A stretch of 64,000 nucleotides of DNA. Origin: JBGAPH01 sp046349955. Its GTDB lineage: Bacteria > Planctomycetota > Planctomycetia > Pirellulales > JBGAPH01. The translations under genes and the position numbers were made by a program. Location of the stretch: NCBI GenBank assembly GCA_046349955.1, contig JAXMBI010000010.1, positions 124,001 through 188,000 of the forward strand. Direction: 5' to 3'. Below the pieces are notes generated by a model, which was not told the DNA's origin, did no database searches, and worked only from the letters and a program-made list of their open reading frames with translations. Shown here piece by piece: positions 53,429 through 61,778 of this stretch (position 1 is the first letter of the stretch; each line of letters opens with the position of its first letter).

Positions 53429-54256
53429 ATGTCGTCGTTTCAGGGCAAGAAGGGCTTGGTGCTGGGCGTGGCCAACGATCACTCGATCGCCTGGGCGATC
53501 GCCCAGCAGATCATGGCTGCCGGCGGCGAGTGCGGCTTCACCCACCTGCCTGACCGGGCCGACGACGAGCGGCAGCGCAACCGCCGCCGGGTGTCGCTGC
53601 TAACCGACCCGCAGCCCAACGCCAAGTTTCTCGTCCCCATGGACGTGAGCAAGGATGAAGACATTCAGGCGGTGATGCGGCAGGCGGGAGAGAGCTTCGG
53701 CAAGATCGACTTCCTGCTCCACTCGATCGCCTTCGCTTCGCTCGACGACCTGAAGCGCGACACGATCGAGACCAGCCGCGACGGCTTCAAGATGGCCATG
53801 GAGATCAGCGTTTACAGTCTGATCGCCGTGGCCAATGCCGCCCGCGGCATTCTGGCCGACGGCGCGAGCGTGCTCACGCTGACCTACTTCGGCGGCGAGC
53901 GCTGCGTGCCTGGCTACAACGTGATGGGCATCTGCAAGGCGGCCCTCGACGCCAGCGTAAAATACCTGGCCTACGACCTCGGGCCGCGCGGCATTCGCGT
54001 GAACGCGATCAGCGCCGGCCCGCTCCGCACGCTGGCCGGCCGCGGCGCCGGCGTCGACGACATGCTGGGGCTCTACGAGCAAATGTCCCCCCTGGGCCGC
54101 AACATCACTCACGAGGAAGTAGGCCGCTCAGGCGCCTTCCTGCTCGGCGATTGCTCGAACGGCATCACCGGCGAGATCCTGCATGTCGACGGGGGCTACA
54201 ACGTGATGGGGTCGCCGGGACGGATGCTCGACAAGCTGCGCGGCGCGGCGACGTAG
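53429..54256 (+). CDS. fabI: Enoyl-[acyl-carrier-protein] reductase (NADH)
   Basis: Last reduction in each round of fatty-acid elongation. 275 residues, normal. The FabI start GLVLGVANDHSIAWAIAQQI has the SxA(W)xxA dinucleotide motif; the active site Y-x6-K is in YNVMGICKAAL, and SISAGPLRTLA is the substrate-loop signature AxGPxxT. SIAFAS and VSVYSL supply the usual contact residues. Single gene. Confidence 0.96.
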   Translation: MSSFQGKKGLVLGVANDHSIAWAIAQQIMAAGGECGFTHLPDRADDERQRNRRRVSLLTDPQPNAKFLVPMDVSKDEDIQAVMRQAGESFGKIDFLLHSIAFASLDDLKRDTIETSRDGFKMAMEISVYSLIAVANAARGILADGASVLTLTYFGGERCVPGYNVMGICKAALDASVKYLAYDLGPRGIRVNAISAGPLRTLAGRGAGVDDMLGLYEQMSPLGRNITHEEVGRSGAFLLGDCSNGITGEILHVDGGYNVMGSPGRMLDKLRGAAT

Positions 54257-54299
54257 ACCTGTAGCCGGCAGTTCGCCCATCGCTTGCTTGGCGCTGTGT

Positions 54300-54791
54300 T
54301 CACCGCACCTTAGGCGCCAGCGGCACTGTCACGCGCAGCGGCCATAGGTCGGGATCGACGTTCCGCCCCGTACCGGCCAATTCTACGAGCTCAACCCTTC
54401 GCGTTCGGTAGCCCGGCGCCGAGGCCTCGAGGCAAATCGGCCCGAAGCTCGCGCTCCCTGAGTACGTCCACAGGTAGTCCAGGCCGGCGGTTGTGAACGA
54501 CACGTTGAGTGAGGCAACGCCCGCTGGTGACGTCGCTGCCTCTTGAGGCGCTTGCCCTGCCCGCCAATGGATCAACGAATCTTCCCAGCGAATGTGCCCG
54601 TCGCCGACCAGCACCTGGGCGCCCCCGACAGGTTCGCCCGAATCCTTGTCGACGACCGTCACCTCGACCGGCAACGATTTGCGGCCTACCCAGGCGGCTT
54701 TCATCAACAAGAAGGGCGCGAACAACAGCGCTCCGAAGGTGAAGATCAGCAGTGCTGACCACAGGGGGGCCGGTTTCGGCTGCTCTGGCAT
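54300..54791 (-). CDS. Membrane-anchored protein with a carboxypeptidase-regulatory-like domain
   Basis: 163 residues. N-terminal helix LWSALLIFTFGALLFAPFLLM anchors the protein; the rest is periplasmic, beta-rich, with VEVTVVDKDSGEPVGGAQVL (a regulatory-like repeat) and SASFGPICLEASAPGYRTRR. Resembles the lipoprotein at 45000 in fold but is anchored differently. The upstream region overlaps the start of the helicase gene's open frame on the other strand. Function unknown. Confidence 0.65.
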   Translation of the reverse strand: MPEQPKPAPLWSALLIFTFGALLFAPFLLMKAAWVGRKSLPVEVTVVDKDSGEPVGGAQVLVGDGHIRWEDSLIHWRAGQAPQEAATSPAGVASLNVSFTTAGLDYLWTYSGSASFGPICLEASAPGYRTRRVELVELAGTGRNVDPDLWPLRVTVPLAPKVR

Positions 54792-54895
54792 CGTCGACTC
54801 CGCGGTCGACTTTCAGACTACGCTTGAACGAAGCGGCACGCCAGAACTACCTCGCCGGCTTGCCCCGGTCGCCTCCCCGGCGACAATGGCTCTCT

Positions 54896-57364
54896 ATGCC
54901 CAACCCCGCGACCGGCTCTGCTGCTTCGTCCTTGCCTCCCTCCGGCATCCCCTCGCGCGATAAGATCGCGTCGCTGTACCTCGATCAGTTGCCGTTTCCC
55001 CCTTACCCGGTGCAGGAAGAGGCGCTGCTCACCTACTTCATGTCGGAGCAGGGGGCCCTGATTTGCGCCCCCACGGGCACCGGCAAGACGCTCATTGCCG
55101 AGGCCGCCCTGTTCGAGGCCCTGCACACCGGCACGCGGGCCTACTACACCACGCCGCTGATCGCGCTCACCGAGCAGAAGCTCGTCGAGATGCAGGCGGC
55201 CGCGGTGCGCTGGGGCTTCTCGGCCGACCAGATCGGCCTGGTCACCGGCAACCGCCGCGTGAACCCCAACGCCCCGGTGCTCGTGGTGGTGGCCGAGATC
55301 TTGCTCAACCGGCTGCTCCACGCGCGGCCCGGCGACCAGCACAAGTTCCACGAGGCCGACGACGATCTCCCCTCGGCGGTCGACTTCCACGACGTGTCGG
55401 CCGTGGTGATGGACGAGTTCCACAACTTCGCCGACCTCGAGCGCGGCATCGTCTGGGAGTTGGCCCTCGGGCTGCTGCCGCCGCACGTGCGGCTCTTGCT
55501 CCTCTCGGCCACGGTGGGCAACGCCTTTGAATTCCGCCAGTGGCTCAGGGCCTCGCACGAGCGGTCGCTCGAGCTCGTGGAAGGGCGCGAGCGCAAGGTG
55601 CCCCTCTCCTACCAGTGGGTTGGAGATCAGCTCCTCGTCGAGCAGATCGAGAAGATGACCGACGGCGACGAGCAAACCCGCTACACGCCCGCCTTGCTCT
55701 TCTGCTTCAGCCGCGACGAATGCTGGAGCATCGCCGAGGCGCTCAAGGGGAAGCCGCTCTTGGCCTCCGGGCAGCAGAAGCAACTGGCCGACGAGCTCGC
55801 CAAGCACGATTGGTCGCAAGGCGCCGGCCCCAAGCTCAAGGCGATTCTGCAGCGCGGCGTGGGAGTGCATCATGCCGGCGTGCTGCCCAAGTTTCGCCGC
55901 GTGGTCGAAGAACTGTTTCAGAAGAAGCTGCTCGCCGTCTGCGTTTGCACCGAAACGCTGGCCGCCGGCATCAATCTGCCGGCCCGCAGCGTGGTGATGC
56001 CGACCTTGCTCAAAGGCAAGCCCGGCGAGAAAAAGGTCATCGACCCCTCGAGCGCCCACCAGATCTTCGGCCGGGCAGGCAGGCCCCAGTTCGACACGCA
56101 GGGCTACGTATTCGCGCTCGCCCACGAAGACGACGTGAAGATCGCCCGCTGGAAGGAGAAGTACGACCAAATCCCCGAGAACACCAAGGACCCAGGCCTG
56201 CTGCGGGCCAAGAAGGACCTCAAGCGCAAGATGCCGACGCGGCGGAGCACCGAGCAGTATTGGAACGAGCAGCAGTGGGAGAAGCTGAAGACCGCGCCGC
56301 CGCAGAAGCTCTACAGCCGGGGCCCGATTCCCTGGCGGCTCTTGGCTTACATGCTCGACGCCTCGCCAGAGATCGAGCCGCTCCGCCGCCTGGTGGGCAA
56401 ACGGTTGATGGACGCGGGGCGCCTGGCCGCGGCCCAGAAACAGCTCGAGCAAATGCTGATGACGCTGTGGGCGGCCGGCTACGTGCGGCTCGAACCGGCG
56501 CCACCCCCGAAGCCGGCGCTGGGTGAGAAACCCGCGCCGCCCCCCAAGCCCGAGAGCCAGCCGGTGCTGCGCGGGCTGTTCGCGCCGGCCGCCTCCGCGC
56601 CGCCCGCAGCCAAGAGCCGCGCGGCGCAGGAGCCGCCTGCCGAGCCGGCGCTGCCGGCCTATCGCCCCGAGCTGGCTCACCCCACGGAGAATCTCACCAA
56701 GCTGCTGCTGCTCCGCGGCGTCAACCCGCTCTACGGCGTGTACCTGGTGAACCAGCTTGGCATCGCCAGCCGCGAGGAACGGATTCAGGCCTTCGAGAGC
56801 GTGCTCGAGTTGCCCGGCTCGGTGGCCAAGTTCGTGCGCCCCCCCCGCTACGAAGAGGTTCCCCCAGGTCCGCTCGCCACGCTGCGGCTCGACGAAGAAC
56901 TGCTGCGGATGGGTTTGGCTCTGCCGGAACAGCTCGGACCCAAGCAGGCGCGCGAGGACGACGATGCTCGCGATCGCCCCGGCATGTTCGAGGAGCGCGT
57001 ATGGCCGCTCTCGATCGCCGAGAAGCTGCGGCTGCTGTTCGACGCCGAGTTCCCGCACGTCCACTCGCTGTTCACCATGCCGGCCTGGGCGGCCGGCGAG
57101 GTGCTCGAGTTCAACGGCGACTTCAACAAATACGTCACCGCGCGCAGCCTGCAGAAGCAGGAGGGGGTGATCTTCCGCCACCTGCTGCGGCTGATCCTGC
57201 TGCTCAAGGAGTTCGGTCAACTCACGCCCCCTGAGGTCGACCCGCAGGCCTGGCAGGAAGAGCTCCGCGACCTCGCCGACCGGCTGACGGCAAGCTGCCG
57301 CCAGGTCGACCCCAGCAGCACCGACAAAGCCCTGGAAGACGCCGCCGGCGACAGCGCGACCTAG
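54896..57364 (+). CDS. DEAD-box/Ski2-like helicase
   Basis: 822 residues from ATG 54896; a longer frame from 54752 runs through the divergent gene and is not preferred. Walker A APTGTGKT (58-65), PTxxL-like region PLIALTEQK, DEFH (173-176) as motif II, LLLLSATVGN (motif III), and FCFSRDEC, VCTETLAAGINLPAR and HQIFGRAGRPQFD as motifs IV-VI. The order is that of Ski2-type RNA helicases. A Pro/Ala-rich segment (about 532-600) is followed by a long C-terminal helical domain with PLYGVYLVNQLGI. RNA unwinding is expected; the partner is unknown. A nested repeat element follows the stop. Confidence 0.88.
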   Translation: MPNPATGSAASSLPPSGIPSRDKIASLYLDQLPFPPYPVQEEALLTYFMSEQGALICAPTGTGKTLIAEAALFEALHTGTRAYYTTPLIALTEQKLVEMQAAAVRWGFSADQIGLVTGNRRVNPNAPVLVVVAEILLNRLLHARPGDQHKFHEADDDLPSAVDFHDVSAVVMDEFHNFADLERGIVWELALGLLPPHVRLLLLSATVGNAFEFRQWLRASHERSLELVEGRERKVPLSYQWVGDQLLVEQIEKMTDGDEQTRYTPALLFCFSRDECWSIAEALKGKPLLASGQQKQLADELAKHDWSQGAGPKLKAILQRGVGVHHAGVLPKFRRVVEELFQKKLLAVCVCTETLAAGINLPARSVVMPTLLKGKPGEKKVIDPSSAHQIFGRAGRPQFDTQGYVFALAHEDDVKIARWKEKYDQIPENTKDPGLLRAKKDLKRKMPTRRSTEQYWNEQQWEKLKTAPPQKLYSRGPIPWRLLAYMLDASPEIEPLRRLVGKRLMDAGRLAAAQKQLEQMLMTLWAAGYVRLEPAPPPKPALGEKPAPPPKPESQPVLRGLFAPAASAPPAAKSRAAQEPPAEPALPAYRPELAHPTENLTKLLLLRGVNPLYGVYLVNQLGIASREERIQAFESVLELPGSVAKFVRPPRYEEVPPGPLATLRLDEELLRMGLALPEQLGPKQAREDDDARDRPGMFEERVWPLSIAEKLRLLFDAEFPHVHSLFTMPAWAAGEVLEFNGDFNKYVTARSLQKQEGVIFRHLLRLILLLKEFGQLTPPEVDPQAWQEELRDLADRLTASCRQVDPSSTDKALEDAAGDSAT

Positions 57365-57375
57365 AGTTAAACTGA

Positions 57376-57548
57376 ACCACGAAGGCACGAAGACACAAAG
57401 AGGATTGTTTTCTCGCAAAGGCGCAAAGTTCGCAAAGAACTCGAGGAGCCCACTTGGCGAGCTTTGCGCCTCCGCGAGAAACTCTGTCTGAATCCTTTGT
57501 GTCTTCGTGCCTTTGTGGTTCAACTTTCTGCTTCGTATCTCCGTTGTG
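57376..57548. repeat. Dispersed palindromic repeat, copy 4 (nested composite)
   Basis: Outer arms ACCACGAAGGCACGAAGACA (57376) and TGTCTTCGTGCCTTTGTGGT (to 57519); inner arms TCTCGCAAAGGCGCAAAG and CTTTGCGCCTCCGCGAGAAA. A tail similar to CTTCGTATCTCCGTTGTG runs to 57548. Same nested plan as copy 3, in front of an SDR gene. Confidence 0.92.
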
Positions 57549-57571
57549 AAAGTCCTGGGTAGGGTTTCGCG

Positions 57572-58312
57572 ATGCCTGTGGCGTTGATTACTGGGAGCGG
57601 CAGCAAGCGCGTCGGGGGGGCGGTGGCCGATGCGCTGGCGGAGCGAGGGTACTCGCTGGCGGTTCACTATCGCTCTTCGGCGGTCGAGGCCGCCGAGCGT
57701 GTGGCGGCGTATCGTGCCCGCGGACTGGAGGCCGAGGCGTTTGCGGGCGACCTGACTTACGAGGCCGACGTCCGCCGGCTCATCGAACAAACGCTCTCTC
57801 GCTTCGGCCAGCTCGACGCCCTGGTAAACTGCGCGGCGATCTGGCGTTCGAAGCCGCTCGAAGAAGTGACGGCCGCCGACGTGCGCGAGCACTTCGAGGC
57901 CAACACGTTGGCCACGTTCCTCTGCGCGCAGCACGCAGGGCTGGCCATGGTGCGGCAGCCGAGCGGCGGCTGCATCGTCACGCTCGGCGATTGGGCGATC
58001 GACCGGCCGTATCTCAACTACGCGGCTTACTTCCCCTCGAAGGGGGCCATCCCCACGCTCACCCGCTGCCTGGCGGTGGAGCTCGGCACGCGGAACCCGC
58101 GGGTCCGCGTGAACGCGGTGCTGCCGGGGCCCGTGATGCTGCCGGCCGATCTGCCGGCGGCCGAGCGCGAAGCAGCGATCAACGCCACGCTAGTGCACCG
58201 TGAGGGTAGCCCGGCGAACATCGCCCAGGCAGTGCTCTATCTGTTGGACAACGACTTCGTGACGGGCGACTGCCTGCGCGTGGACGGGGGGCGGAGCGTG
58301 TGGGCGCCCTAA
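57572..58312 (+). CDS. Short-chain dehydrogenase/reductase (pteridine-reductase-like)
   Basis: 246 residues. TGSGSKRVGGAVADALAERG is the dinucleotide motif with the unusual insertion typical of pteridine reductases, VHYRSS follows strand two (Arg favouring NADPH), NCAAIW is the NNAG region, and active Tyr and Lys are in YAAYFPSKGA. C-terminal VTGDCLRVDGG is standard. It may reduce dihydrofolate/pterins or a quinone-like ketone; the call beyond SDR is inference from the N-terminal motif. Single gene, preceded by a repeat element. Confidence 0.9.
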   Translation: MPVALITGSGSKRVGGAVADALAERGYSLAVHYRSSAVEAAERVAAYRARGLEAEAFAGDLTYEADVRRLIEQTLSRFGQLDALVNCAAIWRSKPLEEVTAADVREHFEANTLATFLCAQHAGLAMVRQPSGGCIVTLGDWAIDRPYLNYAAYFPSKGAIPTLTRCLAVELGTRNPRVRVNAVLPGPVMLPADLPAAEREAAINATLVHREGSPANIAQAVLYLLDNDFVTGDCLRVDGGRSVWAP

Positions 58313-58437
58313 GAGCGCCCGAGTGCTAGCACGCGTCACCAACTCGTCTAGGCGGAAGCGGGGCGATTGCGTATGAAGCTAGGCGGCAGGTGTGCCATTT
58401 CGGCCCACGCATTCTGAACTACGCGAGAACGCAAGCC

Positions 58438-58677
58438 ATGCGACTGTTGATTGGGTTGGCCGTTTTGGCCGTCGTAGCCATGTTCGTCACCGGGATCATC
58501 TACGTGCAGAAGGACGGCGACAAGGCGGTGATCACCGTCGACACCAAGCGGCTCGAGGCAGGCGCCGAGAAGGTCGTCAAGCGCGTGTCGGAAAAAGGCC
58601 AGCAGATCCTGGTTGATGCCCAAAAGAGCGCCGAACAGGCGGCCGCGAACCGCCAAGCTCAGCCCACCGCAAAGTAG
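58438..58677 (+). CDS. Small membrane-anchored helical protein
   Basis: 79 residues from ATG 58438. N-terminal membrane helix RLLIGLAVLAVVAMFVTGIIYV then an amphipathic helix KRLEAGAEKVVKRVSEKGQQ, VDAQKSAEQAAANR. Probably a periplasmic or cytoplasmic coiled coil anchored by its N-terminus. Family not assigned. Stop is 30 bases before the second GC-rich hairpin repeat. Confidence 0.65.
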   Translation: MRLLIGLAVLAVVAMFVTGIIYVQKDGDKAVITVDTKRLEAGAEKVVKRVSEKGQQILVDAQKSAEQAAANRQAQPTAK

Positions 58678-58707
58678 GACGCAGACAAAGCTTGTTCACC
58701 CGTCGCG

Positions 58708-58746
58708 TTTGAACCCTCTCCCCTCGGGAGAGGGCAGGGTGAGGGC
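58708..58746. repeat. Dispersed hairpin repeat, GC-rich type, copy 2
   Basis: TTTGAACCCTCTCCC, then CTCGGGAGAGGGCAGGGTGA to 58742. It matches the copy at 51181 at nearly all positions, including the shared TTTGAACC edge. It lies in the 250-base gap between a small membrane protein and the next minus-strand gene, which otherwise holds nothing recognised. Confidence 0.78.
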
Positions 58747-58930
58747 GGTCGGCCATCGCGTTCGCTGCTGCTCAACCACGCCGCTGCGCCGCTCATCCGA
58801 TTCCCCTCCATCGGCGGTCCGCGCACCAATTCGTTGCCGCTATCCGCACTTCTCCCGCCTCCTACTTCTTCACCGCCGCCATGCGGTGGCGGCTGGTGAA
58901 GCGGTTGAGCGGAATCCTGGTGGCGCGGCC

Positions 58931-59623
58931 TCAGGACGTTCGTTGGTCGGATCGTGCGTCGCACTCCGCCTGCGCACTGGCTGAGTCATCGGGCGTGCGA
59001 AACTCCGCCTTGAGTTGGTATCTGCCGTCGCTGACGCTCACGCACGTCGCGATCTCCTTCAGGATCTCGTCGGTCCTGCCGCCATCTTTCCCTAGTTCGT
59101 TCCGTGCGCGGAACGGGTAGGACGCGATGCAGTCGGGCGCCGACCGCATTTCGGCCAGCAATCGTTCGCGCAGCACACGATCTCGCTCCGACTGACGCTG
59201 AGACTCTTCTTCGGTGCGGCGGTCCGTATGGAACGCCAACCAGGAAATCAGGAAGAAGGGGACCGACATGGCCGCGGATTGGAGTGCACTGACCAGCGCC
59301 CCGCCGGCCGAGTCAAGGCCATCCGCGTAGATGCCGGCGATGATCGCCCATTGGTTCAGCAGGAATGCGGTGGCGAAGAAGAACACGGCGTAAGCGAAGA
59401 AGCGGCCGATCGACGCTTTGGCGAGCTGCCGTTTTCCTCGGCGCTGATCTCGGTCGATCCGGGCCCCATAGATTGCGGCCAGGCCAACCGAACCAACCAC
59501 AAACAGCCATCCCCGCACCCCGATCCAGTCGAAACGCCCCTCAATGGCCAGGGCATCGACCAACAGCACGACCAAGGGAAGGACTACGCCGCACCGAAGC
59601 CATTTTGAGGGGGAACGAGCCAT
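58931..59623 (-). CDS. Membrane protein of unknown function
   Basis: 230 residues from ATG 59623 (MARSPSKWLRCGVVLP); the frame is open up to 59794 but the extra part is not supported. Four hydrophobic helices between residues 10 and 140 (including CGVVLPLVVLLVDALAI, LFVVGSVGLAAIYGAR, FFAYAVFFFATAFLLNQW and AAMSVPFFLISWLAFH), then a soluble domain with SERDRVLRERLLAEM. No recognised family. GC is lower than average; with the next two genes it forms a small minus-strand accessory group. Confidence 0.6.
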   Translation of the reverse strand: MARSPSKWLRCGVVLPLVVLLVDALAIEGRFDWIGVRGWLFVVGSVGLAAIYGARIDRDQRRGKRQLAKASIGRFFAYAVFFFATAFLLNQWAIIAGIYADGLDSAGGALVSALQSAAMSVPFFLISWLAFHTDRRTEEESQRQSERDRVLRERLLAEMRSAPDCIASYPFRARNELGKDGGRTDEILKEIATCVSVSDGRYQLKAEFRTPDDSASAQAECDARSDQRTS

Positions 59624-59729
59624 TCCGAAATCTTGAACAAGCGCAGCGCGCTCGACGAAGGAGAAGCCAAAAAACCAATATACTGCTGTGGGCCGGTTGG
59701 AAATGCTCTGGTCGCCGGCGTCGAGCCGT

Positions 59730-60080
59730 CTAAGGAGCGGGTTCGGGCACTCTCTTGCCCAAATACCAATACCGCTTTTCCTCAACCTTGCCATCTACCC
59801 CGAGGACGATGTCGACGTCGAACTTCCAGAGTCGCCCGGCTCGGTAATGCAGCTCCGTGTGGATGCCTGAAGGTTCGTAATGCACCGTAGTGCTCACATT
59901 CGGCGGGCCGAGGATCTGGAGAACTTCCGCTTCGGCCATTCCGGTCTTCACCGCCGTTGTCGCAGCCAACGATGGCACGCGTGGCCAATAGGCTACGCCG
60001 ATGGCCATGGCAACGCACAACAAGGCCGTGATCGCGAATAGGGCGCGTAGAGAGAATTTGGGCGTCCAGGATCTCACCAT
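59730..60080 (-). CDS. Membrane-anchored protein with an FSLR leader and a BamE-like fold
   Basis: 116 residues. PKFSLRALFAITALLCVAMAIG is the membrane leader common to many planctomycete small proteins (FSLRxLF then hydrophobic). The mature part VKTGMAEAEVLQILGPPNVS and WKFDVDIVLGVDGKVEEKRY matches SmpA/BamE-type folds (GMxxxEVxxxLGxP). It would act in the periplasm or outer envelope. The next gene (60091) has the same leader; the two are 10 bases apart and probably co-transcribed. Confidence 0.72.
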   Translation of the reverse strand: MVRSWTPKFSLRALFAITALLCVAMAIGVAYWPRVPSLAATTAVKTGMAEAEVLQILGPPNVSTTVHYEPSGIHTELHYRAGRLWKFDVDIVLGVDGKVEEKRYWYLGKRVPEPAP

Positions 60081-60090
60081 CTACATCGCT

Positions 60091-60714
60091 TCAGGGACTG
60101 ACGTGCACACGCATCGGCCGCCCCACATAGCACAAGGGCAAGCTCGTGGCGACGCGTAGAAACTCTTCTTGCGACAGCCCCTCAACTTCGAGCCTGTGCA
60201 GGTGGGACATCGTTTCAAGACAGGAAGCGAAATCTCCGCCTTGCGGGCAACGGATGATCAGGCTTTGGAGCCGCGGCATAGTGGCCAGGTATTCCAGCCC
60301 TTGCTTCGTCATCGCGGTGTCGGCAATCTGCACCCGTTCCACCGAGGTGCAGCGCGACAAGGCCTTCGCGTCCTCGTCGTCGAACTGAGGGCAGCTGAGG
60401 ATCGACACTGAGGTAAGGCCGTCGAGATCTGGCAGCGCGTGAAAAGGGTCGCTGTTCGAGAATTCGAGGAACGCATATCGCACGCGCGGCGGCAGCCACC
60501 CGCCCCAAACCTGAACCGCCTCGTCGGCGCGCTCCGTAATCTTCTTGTTGCGATCGACCGCCTCGAAGTACAGGAACACGTACCCGTCGGCGTTAGCAAA
60601 GGCGGCCACCGCGCGAGCCTGCTTACCGTGAGTGGCGGCAAACAACCCCAGGATGACGCAGGCGACCGTCACCACGACGAACATGGAACGCAGCGAGAAG
60701 TGGAGCCATTTCAT
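60091..60714 (-). CDS. FSLR-leader protein with leucine-rich-repeat-like segment
   Basis: 207 residues. LHFSLRSMFVVVTVACVILGLF is the same type of leader as in the neighbour. The mature part has repeated units near DLDGLTSVSILSCPQFDDED, CTSVERVQIADTAMTKQGLE and MPRLQSLIIRCPQGG, the spacing of leucine-rich repeats. It probably binds a partner at the cell envelope; ligand unknown. Ends 10 bases before the next gene in its direction. Confidence 0.7.
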   Translation of the reverse strand: MKWLHFSLRSMFVVVTVACVILGLFAATHGKQARAVAAFANADGYVFLYFEAVDRNKKITERADEAVQVWGGWLPPRVRYAFLEFSNSDPFHALPDLDGLTSVSILSCPQFDDEDAKALSRCTSVERVQIADTAMTKQGLEYLATMPRLQSLIIRCPQGGDFASCLETMSHLHRLEVEGLSQEEFLRVATSLPLCYVGRPMRVHVSP

Positions 60715-60788
60715 TCGTTCGCCCTAAGCGAGTCGCCGGCCCGCCACGAAACGTCGCGAATCGCGGCCCCGTTATGCTAAAGCATAAC

Positions 60789-61646
60789 CTACCTCTTCAC
60801 CGCCACCACCCGGTGAAAGTGCAACTGCACCTCGCGCTCCACCACCCGCCGCACCCCTTCCACCAGGCAGCGCGGCTCGTTGTCTTCTTGCCCCAGGCGG
60901 ATCACCTCTTCGAGCTTCATGCCGGGCGGCACGCTGTAAGTCGATTGGTGGATGATCTGGTTGCCGGCGTCGAGCTCCGGCGTGATGAAGTGGCAGGTGG
61001 CGCCGAACGTGAGCATCCGCACCGCGTAGGCCGCATGGTACGGGCGGATGCCGGGGAAGCTGGGGAGCAAGCCGTGGTGCAGGTTGATGATCCGCCCGCC
61101 GGCGTACTTCCAGCAACTCTCCGGCGGCAGGATGCGCATGTAACGGGCGAGCACCACGTAGTCGACGTCGTGCTCGTCGCAAAGCGAAATCAGCCGCTCG
61201 TCGTCGGCTGTCCCCTCTTCGTCGCCGATCGAATGCCAAGGCACCCCGAACTGCTCGGCGATCGATCGGCAGCGCGGCCGGTTGCCCAGCATCACGGCCG
61301 CCGTGCCGCGGACGTGCCCATCGCGCAGGGCCCGCAATACGGCCAGCGCCGGCTCGGGGCGCAGCGACACGCAGATCGCCAGCCGCGGATTGGCGGCCCG
61401 CTCTTCGGGGCTCCACACGCGCACCGAAAGGCCCTTTTGCTTGCCAATCTCGGTGAGCGCCGCGCGGACTTCGCTCAAGGCGCCGGCCGGCATCTCCACG
61501 CGCAGCAGCATGGCGAAGAGCGCCCGCTCATCGTGGTCGTACATCTGGATCTCGGAGATATTGCCCCCCGCGCTCGTCACATAGTGAACGAGCGGATCGG
61601 CCAACCCCCGATGATCCGGCCCCACGGCGGTGATCACGATCTGCAT
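60789..61646 (-). CDS. purU: Formyltetrahydrofolate deformylase
   Basis: Hydrolyses 10-formyl-THF to formate and THF, adjusting one-carbon supply. 285 residues. An N-terminal ACT domain (IVITAVGPDHRGLADPLVHY) precedes the formyltransferase fold with VVLARYMRILP, then INLHHGLLPSFPG (Asn-x-His-His, catalytic) and FGATCHFITPELDAGNQII (catalytic Asp). Normal length. A repeat element lies just before its start codon, so the promoter must lie within or upstream of that repeat. Confidence 0.95.
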   Translation of the reverse strand: MQIVITAVGPDHRGLADPLVHYVTSAGGNISEIQMYDHDERALFAMLLRVEMPAGALSEVRAALTEIGKQKGLSVRVWSPEERAANPRLAICVSLRPEPALAVLRALRDGHVRGTAAVMLGNRPRCRSIAEQFGVPWHSIGDEEGTADDERLISLCDEHDVDYVVLARYMRILPPESCWKYAGGRIINLHHGLLPSFPGIRPYHAAYAVRMLTFGATCHFITPELDAGNQIIHQSTYSVPPGMKLEEVIRLGQEDNEPRCLVEGVRRVVEREVQLHFHRVVAVKR

Positions 61647-61673
61647 GAACGGCGCTTTCTAAGGGAGCCATTA

Positions 61674-61746
61674 ACCGCAAAGGACACAGAGGACGCAGAG
61701 GATCGCAGAGCTCTTAACTCTCCGCGTCCTCTGCGTCCTCTGCGGT
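61674..61746. repeat. Dispersed palindromic repeat, copy 5
   Basis: Arms ACCGCAAAGGACACAGAGGA and TCCTCTGCGTCCTCTGCGGT, short loop around TCTTAACTCT. Lies 27 bases before the purU ATG and downstream of the epimerase gene. Confidence 0.9.
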
Positions 61747-61778
61747 AAAAGAATTCGGCTGCTAGATTGTACGGTTCG

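Noticed and set aside
54818..57934. A 1038-codon open frame on the minus strand
   Set aside because: It lies entirely opposite the helicase gene and the start of the SDR gene and is His/Leu/Gly/Arg-rich, the usual shadow of GC-rich codon use; no domain is visible.
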